Shown piece after piece: positions 1 to 7,450 of a DNA stretch of 10,012 nucleotides (position 1 is its first letter; the number at the start of each line of letters is the position of its first letter). The position numbers and the translations under genes are program-made. The notes below the pieces were generated by a model. It saw only the letters and a program-made list of their open reading frames with translations. It did not search any database and was not told the origin of the DNA. Source of the DNA: CAZJOD01 sp964547525 (GTDB lineage: Bacteria > Bacillota > Clostridia > JAAYHZ01); the NCBI GenBank assembly GCA_964547525.1, contig CAZJOD010000133.1, positions 1 through 10,012 of the forward strand. The letters run 5' to 3'.

Positions 1-1
1 A

Positions 2-862
2 ACAAAGGTATATCAGAACAGGGCGACGACTTCAAAGAAAAATAGCAATGACAGAGATAATCAGAACACGAGTAATACCGGTTCTGTAAAAAAACCAAGA
101 CCTGTTATAACACCTAAGAATTTTTATTTTGGAGTTGCCAAACCCGGTGAAACTTTATCGACGTATTTTATGATAACTAACGAAGGAGGACCTTATAAAA
201 ACATATATATAGATGCTAACGCTTCTTGGATAACAATTCTCGATGTAAGTTCCATGTCAGTTGACAATAAGTTGCCTTTGATAGTAAAAATAGAAGTAAC
301 AGGGCAAAGCCGAAACCGCATCTATTCTGACAATATTACAGTAAGACTGGATGATCAAGAGACTCTTTTTAAAGTTGAATTAAGTACTAAAAAGCCACGA
401 GAATCGGATAAACAAAAAGATTTTAAAACAAACGGTAAATATTATTATTACAATAGTCGATATAAACGAGCCAGATCAGCCGGTATATTTTTTTTCTTCT
501 TTATAACTTGCATGTACGGAATTACACTTAAAACCATTTATCAGCATTTACAGTATAATGATGACATACCCGTTTATCATCTTTTAGGTTTACCTGCAAC
601 ATTTCTTATTTACACTTTATTTTCATTAATTACAAAACTTATTAATCGCGATGCGGGACGTTTTGCTGCACGTGGTCAGTATATTGTAGGTATTTTAACC
701 CCTATCGTATTACTGACCGTATTTGCCGGTTCGATAAACAAAAATACGTATAATATTTGGGAGACAGTTTTATACATTATAATCGGTATAATAATTTTGC
801 CTATCCTGTTTGTTATACCTTTGATTATATCTAAAATAATTGCAAACAGGACAGGCCGATAA
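2..862 (+). CDS. C-terminal part of a membrane protein with a beta-sandwich-like segment and four TM helices (5' truncated)
   Basis: The reading frame is open from base 2 to the TAA at 860-862, so the start lies outside the window; the first ATG in view (170) falls inside a continuous conserved-looking segment and is unlikely to be the true start. About 286 residues are visible. The first ~35 are a polar Ser/Thr/Asn/Lys-rich linker. Next comes a ~95-residue segment that looks like an all-beta, Ig-like domain, with an 'FYFG..KPGE' opening, an 'ITNEGGP' motif, a 'SWITI' strand and an 'ITVRLDD' strand. The C-terminal half carries four strongly hydrophobic stretches, including one with five consecutive Phe residues, separated by short basic loops, consistent with four membrane helices. 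From memory, similar beta segments follow an N-terminal J domain in some clostridial DnaJ-like membrane proteins, but any J domain would lie off the window, so this is only a suggestion. It converges on the next gene with 33 bases between stops and no clear terminator. Confidence 0.75.
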   Translation, partial: TKVYQNRATTSKKNSNDRDNQNTSNTGSVKKPRPVITPKNFYFGVAKPGETLSTYFMITNEGGPYKNIYIDANASWITILDVSSMSVDNKLPLIVKIEVTGQSRNRIYSDNITVRLDDQETLFKVELSTKKPRESDKQKDFKTNGKYYYYNSRYKRARSAGIFFFFFITCMYGITLKTIYQHLQYNDDIPVYHLLGLPATFLIYTLFSLITKLINRDAGRFAARGQYIVGILTPIVLLTVFAGSINKNTYNIWETVLYIIIGIIILPILFVIPLIISKIIANRTGR

Positions 863-895
863 TAAAAAACTATGATACCAAGAACACGTTGTTTG

Positions 896-2224
896 TCACT
901 TCTTAGTATAATCGTTTGTATCCGGTTCAAACCAGTTAATCATGAGTACATCTTCTGAAGGAAAACTAATATCTGTTAACATTTGGTCCTTTATATATAC
1001 AGTCGTATTTGAATTGAAAACATTTTCACATACAAAAGTCAGTCCCCTTACATCATCGATACTTGGAATAAAATCACCGAATAAAGGATCCTCAATGCAA
1101 TGAATAATAATACGATTATTATCCGAATCAAATTCCCATTTTGTATATAGTTGCGCAAGATTATATCTTAGCAATCTTGATGTTCTAGCAACAAGTATTT
1201 CTCCGGAATCTTGTTCTTGCTTTAAGTACCTGAAAGCCGAAACAACCTCCGGTATAAATGTTCCGTCAAAAACCGCACCAAAATGATTTGAAAAAATTAT
1301 ATACTGACTGTTTCTTTTCAATTCATTTAAAAACCACGGAGCCATTTGCATATGTAAAAGATTAGCTTGCCAATTATTTGTATATCGATGAAATCCCCAC
1401 ACTTTTTGCCCGTCTCTTGCAGTCCATGGAAAAATAACATTGTCAACGCCTTTTTGAGTATTTGCCGACCATGTGAATTTTATACCATAATCAATTGTTA
1501 TATCCGCGTGATATTCCGGCTCACCTTTTGCCGCTCCCCTCATATAATCTACGTCTTTACACCAGTTTTGACGGTTATGAACATCACCGTGATCTACATA
1601 TACATCAATATATATATCATATTCCTTCAATTCTTTTATGGCTTTTTCCGCCAGTTCCCTGACAAATCCGCCTTTTACACTGAAACAACCGTATGAATGT
1701 AGAAAATCAATCCAACCCGCATTAATATACTTAATTATTTTATCTTTGTCTTTGGGTTCAGGTTCGTCCAAGCCCTCCCAGTAATACATGTCATCATTAG
1801 GTTCCACTTTATACATAAAAAAGCTGTCGGCTATATCAAGACCTACTCCTTGCCCCATACGTGTTCCGGTATCTTCATAAGTGTTTAAAAAGCGATGAAT
1901 AATTTCAAATTCCTCAACCGTACAACCGTCAATATCCGAAGCTATTGCAACCATAGCTTTAAAAGGATATGGAAATTTCCTCAATTCGATGACTATTTCT
2001 TCCCTGACATGATCATCTTGATGTTCTTGTATACTTGTAGCTTCAACCTTTTGTTCTTTCTCTGTTTGAAGCGAAGTTTCTTTCGTATCAGACACTGATG
2101 TTGATATTTTTTCTTCAATGTCATTATTGATATCTCCCGTTTTACATCCTGTAAATAATAATACCAATATAACTGATAATGATATTAAAATATAAAACGT
2201 TTTTTGAAAAAGTTTATTATTCAT
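896..2224 (-). CDS. Lipoprotein with divergent polysaccharide-deacetylase-like (NodB-fold) domain
   Basis: This encodes 442 residues. It starts with a short basic N-terminus, a hydrophobic core and a lipobox F-T-G-C with the modified Cys at residue 27, so it should be a membrane-anchored extracytoplasmic lipoprotein. Residues ~28-80 form a charged Glu/Lys/Ser/Thr linker. The folded domain begins near residue 85. 'ASDID' at 95-99 sits where carbohydrate esterase family 4 enzymes carry their catalytic/metal Asp pair (usually T-F-D-D), and 'DFLHSYG' at 173-179 resembles the H-S/T metal motif. Further His/Asp-rich stretches are 'DHGDVH' (211-216) and 'SNHFG' (312-316). These suggest a metal-dependent deacetylase-like or related glycan-active fold, but the canonical motifs are altered and the activity is not established. 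The start is supported by a GGAG Shine-Dalgarno sequence about 8 bases upstream. The gene lies 60 bases after a small membrane-protein gene on the same strand and is probably cotranscribed with it. Confidence 0.8.
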   Translation of the reverse strand: MNNKLFQKTFYILISLSVILVLLFTGCKTGDINNDIEEKISTSVSDTKETSLQTEKEQKVEATSIQEHQDDHVREEIVIELRKFPYPFKAMVAIASDIDGCTVEEFEIIHRFLNTYEDTGTRMGQGVGLDIADSFFMYKVEPNDDMYYWEGLDEPEPKDKDKIIKYINAGWIDFLHSYGCFSVKGGFVRELAEKAIKELKEYDIYIDVYVDHGDVHNRQNWCKDVDYMRGAAKGEPEYHADITIDYGIKFTWSANTQKGVDNVIFPWTARDGQKVWGFHRYTNNWQANLLHMQMAPWFLNELKRNSQYIIFSNHFGAVFDGTFIPEVVSAFRYLKQEQDSGEILVARTSRLLRYNLAQLYTKWEFDSDNNRIIIHCIEDPLFGDFIPSIDDVRGLTFVCENVFNSNTTVYIKDQMLTDISFPSEDVLMINWFEPDTNDYTKK

Positions 2225-2284
2225 TAATTTTCTCCAACTTTGTATTGTATTGATTCTTATTTAATCAATTAATAAAAGTAATGA

Positions 2285-2512
2285 TTATTCTTTTCTAAAA
2301 AATTCAACTTTCATAATCAATAGTCCTAAGACAAATAATATTGTTCCGACGACCATAGGCAATGTCATTCCGGTTTTTGAGACAGTTGTTAAAAACCTAC
2401 CGGGAGGTGTCGACCAACCGGAAACCAAATTATTACCAACAAAGATAATGACCGCCAGATCCCATATAGTACCAATGAGAGTTAAGAAACCACCAATTAC
2501 CGCCCTTTTCAT
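2285..2512 (-). CDS. Small two-helix membrane protein, function unknown
   Basis: This encodes 75 residues. Helix 1 spans about residues 5-26, helix 2 about residues 49-67, joined by a ~22-residue loop containing 'GNNLVSGW' and 'PPGRF', and the protein ends in a charged tail (VEFFRKE). It is a convincing real gene despite its size: an AGAGGAG ribosome binding site lies 6 bases before the ATG, and hydrophobicity alternates cleanly. No enzymatic motif is visible. The conserved-looking loop and the 60-base spacing to the lipoprotein gene downstream suggest the two are cotranscribed, possibly with the small protein acting as a partner or membrane accessory, which is inference only. I recall similar short proteins of this shape in other Firmicutes but cannot name the family. 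Confidence 0.7.
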   Translation of the reverse strand: MKRAVIGGFLTLIGTIWDLAVIIFVGNNLVSGWSTPPGRFLTTVSKTGMTLPMVVGTILFVLGLLIMKVEFFRKE

Positions 2513-2671
2513 ATCCGTCTCCTCTATAATTTAGTTTTACAAAAGGTTATTATGATTCTACCGCATTACCAATTGATAAAGGTATTTTCAAAAATAAACA
2601 ACCCGGCACACTCCGGCTCACAACAAGTGAATTATTACAGTAAAATCAAACATATAATCGTTATCGTAATT

Positions 2672-3757
2672 CTACATAATAAACACGGCATAAATAGCGT
2701 TATTGCTTCCATATTTTTCACATCCTACGGGCTGCATCCACTCTGTTGTGACAACGATGCTTTTATTGTTCGAAATGTGTGTCACACCGAAATTACCCAT
2801 TCTTGCACCTCGTTCAGGAGTGATTGCAACTTCGGTCTCCCGTATTAGACAAAGATTTTCCGTGTCCACTTTACACATATATAAAGGTGCACGATTTCTG
2901 AAAACATGATCATTTTTACCGTCTTTTCTTGTGTATACAAGGTATAGTCCGTCATTCCTCACCACCCAATTCTGCTGAGTGTTATATGTAGGCACTATAA
3001 GGCCGGTATCCCAGTTCCATACGATCGGCTCGGAAAAGTTCAAGCCGTCACTACTTGTTGCAATATATCCCTTGCTGTCCGCTCTTATTGTTAAATAATA
3101 CACACCATTATAGTATGCCATAGACGGTTCTGCAAAACCACGCTTTTCAGATTCACATGAAAGCAGGTTGCCTTCTTCTTTAAGTATAATTGTTTCACCG
3201 TCGAACCCAAAACGCATAACTTGGGCTGATGTTTTTTCACCGGGTGCAGACCTTCTGTAAACAGGCTGTAATATATCACCGTTTTCAAGTTCAAATCGTC
3301 TGCAGCAAGCCGATGAAAACCCACTGAAAACATTACCGCTTTTATCTACAGGTTTTTTTATCTTATCCCATTCGTTTTTTTCAATATCATACACCGAATA
3401 AAACATCTGCTGTGGTTTGGTATGATCAAGCAAAGGAGGATTAAAGGACTTGTACGAGACCGAACCACCCATTCCAAGCAATTTTCCTGTTTTTTTATGG
3501 AAACACGGTACGAAATCACATACAATTCTATCATCTGTTTCAAAATTTTTTTGTGGAATAAATTCAGTCCAACTTTCCCCTCCGTCTGTTGAGAACATAC
3601 TTTCTATTAATTTGTATGTATCACTGCCGGCTAAAATGAGTTTTTGCGATGTTAAAACCAAATGGTTTCCTTCGTTGTCAACCGAGCCTATTCTCGATTG
3701 AGCATAACACGTGTTGCCGTCAAATCCTTCTCTTATCTTTTTTAATTCAATATTCAT
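2672..3757 (-). CDS. Sialidase-like (BNR/Asp-box) beta-propeller protein, cytosolic
   Basis: This encodes 361 residues. An Asp box matching S-x-D-x-G-x-x-W lies at residues 56-63 (STDGGESW), and a degenerate second copy lies at 235-241 (SSDGLNF). The stretch 'EPSMAYYNGVYYLTIR' (E210 to R225) matches the E-P-x ... x-R pattern that sialidases use to place a catalytic Glu and one Arg of the carboxylate-binding triad. Near the C-terminus are 'FRNRAPLYM' and 'ERGARMGNFG', which resemble conserved segments of uncharacterised sialidase-family proteins. This supports a six-bladed propeller glycosidase-like fold. Substrate is unknown: a complete Arg triad is not obvious, so true sialic-acid cleavage is uncertain. 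No signal peptide is present, so it should act in the cytosol. I chose the ATG at 3757 over the in-frame ATG at 3808 because of an excellent GGAGG site six bases upstream and because the extra 17 residues are unlike a conserved N-terminus. The gene is divergent from the GH123-like gene. Confidence 0.82.
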   Translation of the reverse strand: MNIELKKIREGFDGNTCYAQSRIGSVDNEGNHLVLTSQKLILAGSDTYKLIESMFSTDGGESWTEFIPQKNFETDDRIVCDFVPCFHKKTGKLLGMGGSVSYKSFNPPLLDHTKPQQMFYSVYDIEKNEWDKIKKPVDKSGNVFSGFSSACCRRFELENGDILQPVYRRSAPGEKTSAQVMRFGFDGETIILKEEGNLLSCESEKRGFAEPSMAYYNGVYYLTIRADSKGYIATSSDGLNFSEPIVWNWDTGLIVPTYNTQQNWVVRNDGLYLVYTRKDGKNDHVFRNRAPLYMCKVDTENLCLIRETEVAITPERGARMGNFGVTHISNNKSIVVTTEWMQPVGCEKYGSNNAIYAVFIM

Positions 3758-3768
3758 ATAACTCCTCC
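3758..3768 (-). promoter_or_regulatory. Ribosome binding site that fixes the start of the sialidase-like gene
   Basis: On the minus strand GGAGGAG occupies 3768-3762, with GGAGG placed 6 bases before the ATG at 3757-3755. The alternative in-frame ATG at 3808 has no comparable purine-rich site. This makes 361 residues the better protein length. Confidence 0.8.
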
Positions 3769-3890
3769 AATCAAATGCACATACATTTAATAATCTTATG
3801 TTAAACAAACATAAATACCATTTAATAGATTTCGCTTGATCGTTGATATTGTAACTTACATCTATTTATTTTATGACAGTACATGCATCA

Positions 3891-3906
3891 TAACCGGTAC
3901 CGTTTA
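3891..3906. repeat. Imperfect 16-base palindrome, possible operator
   Basis: The sequence taacCGGTACCGttta is symmetric apart from one base pair, with a perfect CGGTACCG core at 3895-3902. It lies about 135 bases upstream of the sialidase-like start and downstream of that gene's candidate -10 box, a position compatible with repression. No regulator gene is in the window and I cannot match it to a known operator consensus, so this is a weak call. Confidence 0.3.
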
Positions 3907-4060
3907 AATATCTGTTTAATTCACAACATCACATCTATTATTAATATAATTATAACATGCTAATACTTTTATTGATAACTAAAATGGTAAATTTTTATTC
4001 TATTAACATTTATTTTTTTACTTGATATTAAATTATATAAAACAAACCTCTATATTAATG

Positions 4061-4066
4061 TATAAT
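4061..4066 (+). promoter_or_regulatory. Candidate -10 box for the GH123-like gene
   Basis: A perfect TATAAT, preceded by TG, lies about 85 bases before the start codon. No good -35 hexamer is found 16-18 bases upstream (the best match, TTGATA at 4022-4027, is too far away), so the promoter call rests on the -10 alone. Confidence 0.35.
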
Positions 4067-4140
4067 GATACTATAGTCATTAGTCTTTCATATCGGTAGT
4101 AATAGCTTATGGAATCTATGAATCTAAATTTATAAAAATT

Positions 4141-4147
4141 AGGATGG
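4141..4147 (+). promoter_or_regulatory. Ribosome binding site that decides the start of the GH123-like gene
   Basis: AGGATGG, one mismatch from AGGAGG, ends 5 bases before the ATG at 4153. The ATG at 4144 overlaps this motif and has no site of its own, and the ATG at 4168 lacks a comparable site. The start at 4153 also gives a normal signal peptide. Confidence 0.55.
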
Positions 4148-4152
4148 TTTGG

Positions 4153-6354
4153 ATGAGACACTTAAAAATGAGAATTTTGATTGTTATATTTATGTTTTTT
4201 TACTGTATAAACATGTTTTTATCACCTGTAACATTCGCAGAATCTTCCCAAGAAGATTACTTTGATGTTTGGGTAACAAGCTCATATATTAATGTTTTTA
4301 AAGATTTTGTAAAAGATGAAGATTCTAAAAATATGATTGATATGGTTGTTGCAAAAAATGAGTTTGAATCGGCTCAAATACTAATGAGATCTTCAACGCC
4401 GTTCACGATACATAACGTACATGCAACAGATTTAACCTCCGGAAGTAATAAAATATCTTCATCTAATATTACATACAATTATGTTGATTATACTTATTTA
4501 GGAAGTAACTCCGAGGGATTGAATAAAATAACGGCTGTTCGATTTGAAAAAGGGCATTATCCCGATCCCTTATCTAATGACAAAATCCGGGATGTACCCA
4601 AAGATACCACTCAACCTGTATGGATTACAATATATATACCAATAGAAACAAAGGCAGGTACCTATAATGGAAGTGTAATACTATCCACCACAGCAGGTGA
4701 ATTCAGTGTAGACATGAACATTGAGGTTTATGATGTGACCATCCCTGATCCTGCGGATGGAGCATATAGTATTTTAATGTGGCAGCTTATTATAGGATCC
4801 GGTTTTGGTACTACAACTGCAAATTCGCATCCTAACGATCCTATCACAAGAACATATAAGTTTAACAGGTGGACGCCTGAATGGTGGGCATTAGTAGATA
4901 ATATAGCCACTGTAATGAAAAATCATCGTTTAAATGTATTATTTGTACAAACGGTTCAACTTCTCATCGACGGAGGGTCATATTTAGATGAAACCGGTAA
5001 ATATCATTTTAATTGGTCGAAATTTGACGAGTACATTGAATTTTTTATAAATAAAGGAGTTGTGAAAAGTTTAGCCGGTTATATGATGACAACGGCAGGA
5101 GAAAATGTAAACCTAATCAAATCGGATTGGACCAAAACCGCAATCTCCGGCTCCGAACCTATGAATAGCCCAATTTCTAAAAATTGGTTAAATCAATACA
5201 TACCTGCTTTATATGAACATCTAATAGAAAAAGACCTATTGGATATTTGGTTTCAAAATTTACGAGACGAACCTTCCTCAAACGCCGATAAAGCAAATTA
5301 CAGTGAATTGGTAAGCTTAATACGGAAATATGCACCTGACATGAAAATTGGGGATCCTCATACTGTAAGATCAGCCGGCGATTTTTTAATCGAACAAAAA
5401 GTAAATTATCTTATACCGTTATTAAATTTGTACGACACAAATCAAGGGTTATATAACAAGGCGTTAAATGATGACACTGTATTGTTTACTTATACATGTG
5501 TGGTTCCTTCCGGATCTTGGTTAAACAGGTATATAGACAAACCTGTATGGCAAGGTCGTTCCATAGCATGGTATAATTATAATGTAGGTGCATCAGGATA
5601 CCTTCATTGGGGATTAATGAGCTGGTATAGATCTATCACCGATTTTGCCAACGGAGATACTTCATCAATTTTTCCGGATCTAAAAAACAAGGACAAGGTA
5701 AAAACATCAATACGACTGGTTGCTCTTAGAGATGGAGCAGAAGATTATGAGCTTTTAAAGATTCTGGAAAACAAAGATATAAAAACAGCAAAAGAGTTGG
5801 CAAAGAGAATTGCTAAATCAGGTAACACATATTCACGCTCACCCGAAGAAATGATTAATATGAGATCAATCCTGGTTCGAGCGGCAGCGGGTGTACCTAA
5901 TGCAATTAAGTATATAGATAATATTGAATTAAACGTTTCCAACATTGAATTGAAACCCGGAGATAATTTTCAAATAAAAGCCGTAATAAATCCTGACGAT
6001 CCTTTTTATTCAAGTATTACATGGAAGTCGGATAATGAAGATGTTGCAGCTTTATTTGGCAATGGTATTTTACGAGGAGTATCACTCGGTGAAACTTACG
6101 TAAGAGTATTTGCAACCGATAATCCTGAAGCTTTCGCTATATGCAAGGTTAATGTTGTTGAATTTATCCATAAAGAAATAGATTCGAATACTACGGATCC
6201 ACAATTAAGTCAAAAAGAATCCGATTTAAATTCAGATAATATAGATAAAACCCCGGATAAAAACTCCGGAATTTTATCATTAATTCTGATGATTTCAATT
6301 GGAATATCTATTTGTTTGACTGTTTATGTACTAAAAAGTAAAAAGAAAAAATAG
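4153..6354 (+). CDS. Exported, membrane-anchored GH123-type (DUF4091) glycoside hydrolase with Ig-like domain
   Basis: This encodes 733 residues. A signal peptide (basic start, hydrophobic core to about residue 27) is probably cleaved after 'VTFA' at 29. Residues ~35-200 look like the N-terminal beta-sandwich of this family. Residues ~205-580 are the TIM-barrel-like catalytic region formerly called DUF4091 and now grouped with glycoside hydrolase 123: 'LRDEP' at 370-374 supplies the adjacent Asp372-Glu373 pair that GH123 beta-N-acetylgalactosaminidases use for substrate-assisted catalysis, and 'ALRDGAEDYELL' at 524-535 is the characteristic C-terminal signature. Residues ~590-670 form a bacterial Ig-like (Big_2) domain, with 'SITWKSDNEDVA' typical of it. 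A polar linker follows, then a membrane helix at ~706-727 and a Lys-rich tail, with no LPxTG sorting motif. The enzyme should therefore face outward while tethered to the membrane. Substrate could be GalNAc-containing or another amino-sugar glycan; specificity is inferred from the family only. It converges on the NlpC/P60 gene. Confidence 0.88.
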   Translation: MRHLKMRILIVIFMFFYCINMFLSPVTFAESSQEDYFDVWVTSSYINVFKDFVKDEDSKNMIDMVVAKNEFESAQILMRSSTPFTIHNVHATDLTSGSNKISSSNITYNYVDYTYLGSNSEGLNKITAVRFEKGHYPDPLSNDKIRDVPKDTTQPVWITIYIPIETKAGTYNGSVILSTTAGEFSVDMNIEVYDVTIPDPADGAYSILMWQLIIGSGFGTTTANSHPNDPITRTYKFNRWTPEWWALVDNIATVMKNHRLNVLFVQTVQLLIDGGSYLDETGKYHFNWSKFDEYIEFFINKGVVKSLAGYMMTTAGENVNLIKSDWTKTAISGSEPMNSPISKNWLNQYIPALYEHLIEKDLLDIWFQNLRDEPSSNADKANYSELVSLIRKYAPDMKIGDPHTVRSAGDFLIEQKVNYLIPLLNLYDTNQGLYNKALNDDTVLFTYTCVVPSGSWLNRYIDKPVWQGRSIAWYNYNVGASGYLHWGLMSWYRSITDFANGDTSSIFPDLKNKDKVKTSIRLVALRDGAEDYELLKILENKDIKTAKELAKRIAKSGNTYSRSPEEMINMRSILVRAAAGVPNAIKYIDNIELNVSNIELKPGDNFQIKAVINPDDPFYSSITWKSDNEDVAALFGNGILRGVSLGETYVRVFATDNPEAFAICKVNVVEFIHKEIDSNTTDPQLSQKESDLNSDNIDKTPDKNSGILSLILMISIGISICLTVYVLKSKKKK

Positions 6355-6356
6355 TT

Positions 6357-6380
6357 TTTCGGTTAACCGATCGGTCGAAA
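6357..6380. terminator. Palindromic element between convergent genes, possible weak bidirectional terminator
   Basis: The 39-base gap between the convergent stops holds two overlapping perfect 10-base palindromes, CGGTTAACCG (6360-6369) and ACCGATCGGT (6366-6375). An 8-pair hairpin, TTTCGGTT (6357-6364) with GGTCGAAA (6373-6380), is possible but uses three G-U pairs. No clean U-run follows on either strand, so intrinsic termination would be inefficient. The position between converging genes is the main support. Confidence 0.35.
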
Positions 6381-6393
6381 TAATGTAAATAAA

Positions 6394-7395
6394 TTATAAT
6401 AATCTTCTGGCACCGATATACCTGGAATTATAGCTGCCTGATAATATTGTATCAATTTTTACACTCATTGAGGATCCCGAAGACGCATGTATAAAGTTAC
6501 CGTTACCTATGTAAATACCTACATGGCCGATACCGGTTCCTGAACTCGGGCCTGTAAACAATATAAGATCTCCGGGAACAAGTTCCGATTTGGTAACTGC
6601 CATACCCACACCACCAAGATTATATGACGATCTGGGTATGGTAATTCCGAAATTTTTATATACAAAATATGTAAAACCGGAGCAATCGAAAGCATTTGGC
6701 CCGGTGGCGGCATATACATAAGGTTTTCCCAAATAAAGCATGGCAAAACTCACAATATCCGAACCTGTATCGGTATCTAATTCCTTTGAATAAGAAATAG
6801 GATTATTGTACATGCACTCGACAGTTTTTGCCCCCGCTATACCGTCGACAGCCAATCCGTTTATACGTTGAAAGGTGATAACCGCACCGAATGTTTTAGC
6901 TCCGAACACTCCGTCGGGTGTACCGGTATTATAATCTAGTTCATTTAGACGGTTTTGAAGCAATTTTACTTGGTTTCCTTTATTACCGTATCTTAGTGTT
7001 TCTGTTATAGGAGCTGATAAATTAGAAGTTAAAGGTGTATTATCTTGTCGTTCTTCGAAAGTGGATTCGTTTGTGTCCTCTTCAAAATCATTATTCAATA
7101 TCTCAATATTATCAATATTGGAGTATAATACTTCCCATGTTTGTGGACCGACAATTCCATCTACAGTTAAACTATTTTGTGTCTGGAATTTTTTTATGGC
7201 TGTTTGAGTATTGTAGCCTAATACTCCATCTTCTGCACCGGCATCAAATCCAAGCTCGTTTAGTCTCTGTTGTACTTGCCTGACTTCGGCGCCCCGACTC
7301 CCTAATACAAGCAAACCGTTGGCAAAAACCGTTGTGGTAAGCATTGTTAATAATACCAAAAATGTTAATATAAAGGTTATAGATACCTTCCTCAT
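6394..7395 (-). CDS. Secreted NlpC/P60 peptidoglycan endopeptidase with two peptidoglycan-binding domains
   Basis: This encodes 333 residues. A signal peptide runs to about residue 25 ('TTVFA' then NG). Two PG_binding_1 repeats follow, at ~31-91 and ~135-196, each with the 'VxxxQxRLNEL ... DGVxGxxT ... FQ ... VDGIxG..T' pattern, separated by an acidic Asn/Glu/Thr-rich linker. The C-terminal NlpC/P60 domain (~212-333) has the catalytic Cys238 in 'DCSGF', His291 in 'GHVGIYIG' and a third polar residue, His303, in 'FIHAS'. All expected catalytic residues are present. Such enzymes cut the gamma-D-Glu to diamino-acid bond (or a related stem-peptide bond) in the cell wall and act in cell separation, wall turnover or spore/germination processes. 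The ATG is preceded by AAGGAAG 8 bases upstream. It is transcribed alone, divergent from the TIM-barrel gene and convergent with the GH123-like gene, so it is probably not functionally tied to the glycan enzymes. Confidence 0.93.
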   Translation of the reverse strand: MRKVSITFILTFLVLLTMLTTTVFANGLLVLGSRGAEVRQVQQRLNELGFDAGAEDGVLGYNTQTAIKKFQTQNSLTVDGIVGPQTWEVLYSNIDNIEILNNDFEEDTNESTFEERQDNTPLTSNLSAPITETLRYGNKGNQVKLLQNRLNELDYNTGTPDGVFGAKTFGAVITFQRINGLAVDGIAGAKTVECMYNNPISYSKELDTDTGSDIVSFAMLYLGKPYVYAATGPNAFDCSGFTYFVYKNFGITIPRSSYNLGGVGMAVTKSELVPGDLILFTGPSSGTGIGHVGIYIGNGNFIHASSGSSMSVKIDTILSGSYNSRYIGARRLL

Positions 7396-7429
7396 TTTTC
7401 TATCTTCCTTCTCATTGGTTTTTGTTTTG

Positions 7430-7450
7430 AAATAATTGCCTTAATTATTT
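7430..7450. repeat. Short AT-only inverted repeat upstream of the NlpC/P60 gene
   Basis: AAATAATT (7430-7437) and AATTATTT (7443-7450) form an 8-pair inverted repeat around a 5-base loop, 35-55 bases before the NlpC/P60 start. It is made only of A and T and could easily be chance in this base composition; it is recorded because it falls in the presumed leader of that gene. Confidence 0.2.

Larger units (their letters stand above)
3769..4140. other. Divergent intergenic region between the sialidase-like and GH123-like genes
   Basis: About 370 very AT-rich bases with no credible ORF. The region must hold promoters for both flanking genes. For the plus strand the best -10 is TATAAT at 4061-4066. 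For the minus strand a TATAAT reads at 3954-3949 with a weak TTATCA about 18 bases upstream (3978-3973), which would give a long leader of roughly 185 bases. A perfect 8-base palindrome CGGTACCG sits at 3895-3902 inside an imperfect 16-base inverted repeat (3891-3906) and stands out from the AT-rich background as a possible operator. I see no riboswitch or small RNA that I can name. Confidence 0.6.

Noticed and set aside
170..862. Complete gene starting at the ATG at 170
   Set aside because: The frame is open back to base 2, the ATG splits a continuous beta domain, and the GGAGG near it lies downstream of the ATG rather than before it.
1367..1696. Plus-strand ORF of 109 codons opposite the lipoprotein gene
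   Set aside because: It is antisense to a well-supported coding frame, has no ribosome binding site and has a low-complexity translation.
2603..2630. Possible terminator after the sialidase-like gene (CCGG-loop-CCGG followed on the minus strand by a T-rich stretch)
   Set aside because: The stem has only four pairs and the outer bases do not pair; too weak to call as an intrinsic terminator, though the T-rich tail is suggestive.
2672..3808. Longer version of the sialidase-like protein starting at 3808
   Set aside because: No ribosome binding site precedes that ATG, while GGAGG is ideally placed before the ATG at 3757; the 17 extra residues look like translated leader.
4144..4152. Start of the GH123-like gene at 4144
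   Set aside because: The Shine-Dalgarno-like AGGATGG overlaps this ATG, so it can only serve the ATG at 4153.
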